A program made the position numbers and the translations under genes. Below, piece after piece: positions 63,401 to 64,000 of a DNA stretch of 64,000 nt; positions within the stretch are counted from its first letter, which is position 1, and each line of letters starts with the position of its first letter. Under the pieces are notes generated by a model that did not search any database, was not told the origin of the DNA, and worked only from the letters and a program-made list of their open reading frames with translations. Source of the DNA: Aristolochia californica (lineage: Eukaryota; Streptophyta; Magnoliopsida; Piperales; Aristolochiaceae); NCBI GenBank assembly GCA_029961685.1, contig JARWKL010000002.1, positions 32,580,908-32,644,907 on the forward strand, written 5' to 3'.

Positions 63401-64000
63401 TGCTCTTCTCCGGACTTGCTATATATGAGAATATCATCAAAAAAACACAAGAACAAATTTCCGAAGATAGGGGCTAAATACCTCATTCATGAGAGCATGA
63501 AAAGTGGAGGGTGCAATCGATAACCTGAACGGCATGACGACGAACTCAAAGTGGCAATGATGTGTGCGGAATGTTGTCTTCTCGATATCAGAGGGGTGCA
63601 TCCAGACCTGATGATATCCCGACCGTAGGTCCAGTTTAGTAAATAACCACGAACCATGCAATTCATCCAGGAGCTCATCCACTACCGGAATCAGAAACTT
63701 ATCCTTTACTATTTGAGTGTTCAACTCCCGATAATAAACACAAAACCTCCATTTCCCATCATGTTTCTTCACAAGTAAGATGGGTGAAGAGAACGGGGAG
63801 TGACTGTGACGAATAAGACCCTATTGTAACATCTTCTGGCATTGTCTCTCTATCTCATCCTTCTAAAGGTGTGGGTATCGGTACGGACGCACTACCACCA
63901 CCTCAGAACCTGGTTTTAAATAGATCATGTGGTCACAATGCCTCAAGGGAGGCAATCCCGAAGGTGTATGGAAGAGGTCAAAGAAATCCTCAACCAGACC
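63401..64000 (-). pseudogene. G6 reverse transcriptase, partial
   Basis: [15 protein letters not shown] (CVDY expected), [40 protein letters not shown], then a one-base shift within [19 protein letters not shown]. Upstream to the window edge is the linker with a CQKML-stop-QGL-like stop. The gag-protease part lies beyond the window. Confidence 0.88.

Larger units (their letters stand above)
60395..64000 (-). mobile_element. Gypsy element G6, 3' part
   Basis: Minus-strand gypsy with 3' LTR 60395-61257, purine tract, integrase, RNase H and RT, running off the right edge. It is a different family from G3-G5, with a longer LTR (863 bases), but has the same LTR-overlapping pol end. It inserted into the C4 leader; the partner target duplication is outside the window. 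Confidence 0.9.

Overview
The window is flowering-plant nuclear DNA made almost entirely of LTR retrotransposons inserted into one another. I find no intact host gene, no rRNA or tRNA gene and no CRISPR array. The evidence for a plant is the set of element lineages: Ty3/gypsy elements of chromodomain type, Athila/Tat-type gag-protease elements, Ty1/copia elements, a TRIM and LARD-like non-autonomous elements. Fragments of plant genes (a PPR protein, an MBD9-like protein and a cinnamoyl-CoA-reductase-like enzyme) also sit inside one element. Element names used below (G1-G9 for gypsy-type, C0-C6 for copia-type) are local labels.

Layout. 1-3.6 kb: copia C5 (minus; gag and LTR) next to a gypsy gag-protease remnant G9 (minus). 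3.6-6.0 kb: LTR-like and non-coding sequence with a GC-rich module. 6.0-12.44 kb: the end of gypsy G2 (plus). Its 3' LTR is interrupted by a solo copia LTR (target duplication AATCG), which is itself interrupted by complete gypsy G3 (6718-11936, minus, duplication CAAGC). 12.46-37.53 kb: copia C0 (minus), broken up by G1 (13611-19190, duplication TAGTC), by C1 (20413-26198, duplication TAGAG) and by a block made of G7b, C2, a C1-type solo LTR and G4. G1 itself carries G8. 37.53-43.54 kb: a non-autonomous LTR element interrupted by G5 (38192-43481, duplication GATTA). 43.54-59.6 kb: an Athila/Tat-type array G7 arranged LTR-internal-LTR-internal. Its first LTR holds a composite insertion (TRIM array, gypsy integrase, 100-base N gap, gypsy gag-RT; duplication ATGTT) and its protease is interrupted by C3 (duplication ATTTC). 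59.6-64 kb: copia-type LTR element C4, then gypsy G6 (minus), which runs off the window.

How the genes relate. The autonomous elements would encode Gag (RNA-binding shell), aspartic protease, reverse transcriptase, RNase H and integrase. All copies here carry stops or frameshifts; C1 and G3 are the least damaged. Several elements (G1, G7, G8, C2, C3, the TRIM) lack polymerase domains and would have depended on others.

Most notable: G1 is a gypsy shell whose interior has been replaced by intron-poor pieces of at least two and probably three host genes. A 422-codon open frame there starts inside a 31-base palindromic TG...CA insertion with its own 5-base target duplication. In the chromodomain gypsy lineage the gag reading frame starts inside the LTR and crosses the primer-binding site, and the pol frame runs into the 3' LTR. 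This is preserved across several elements. A TRIM with three LTRs, and identical insertion sites of a LARD in two G7 copies, are also worth following up.
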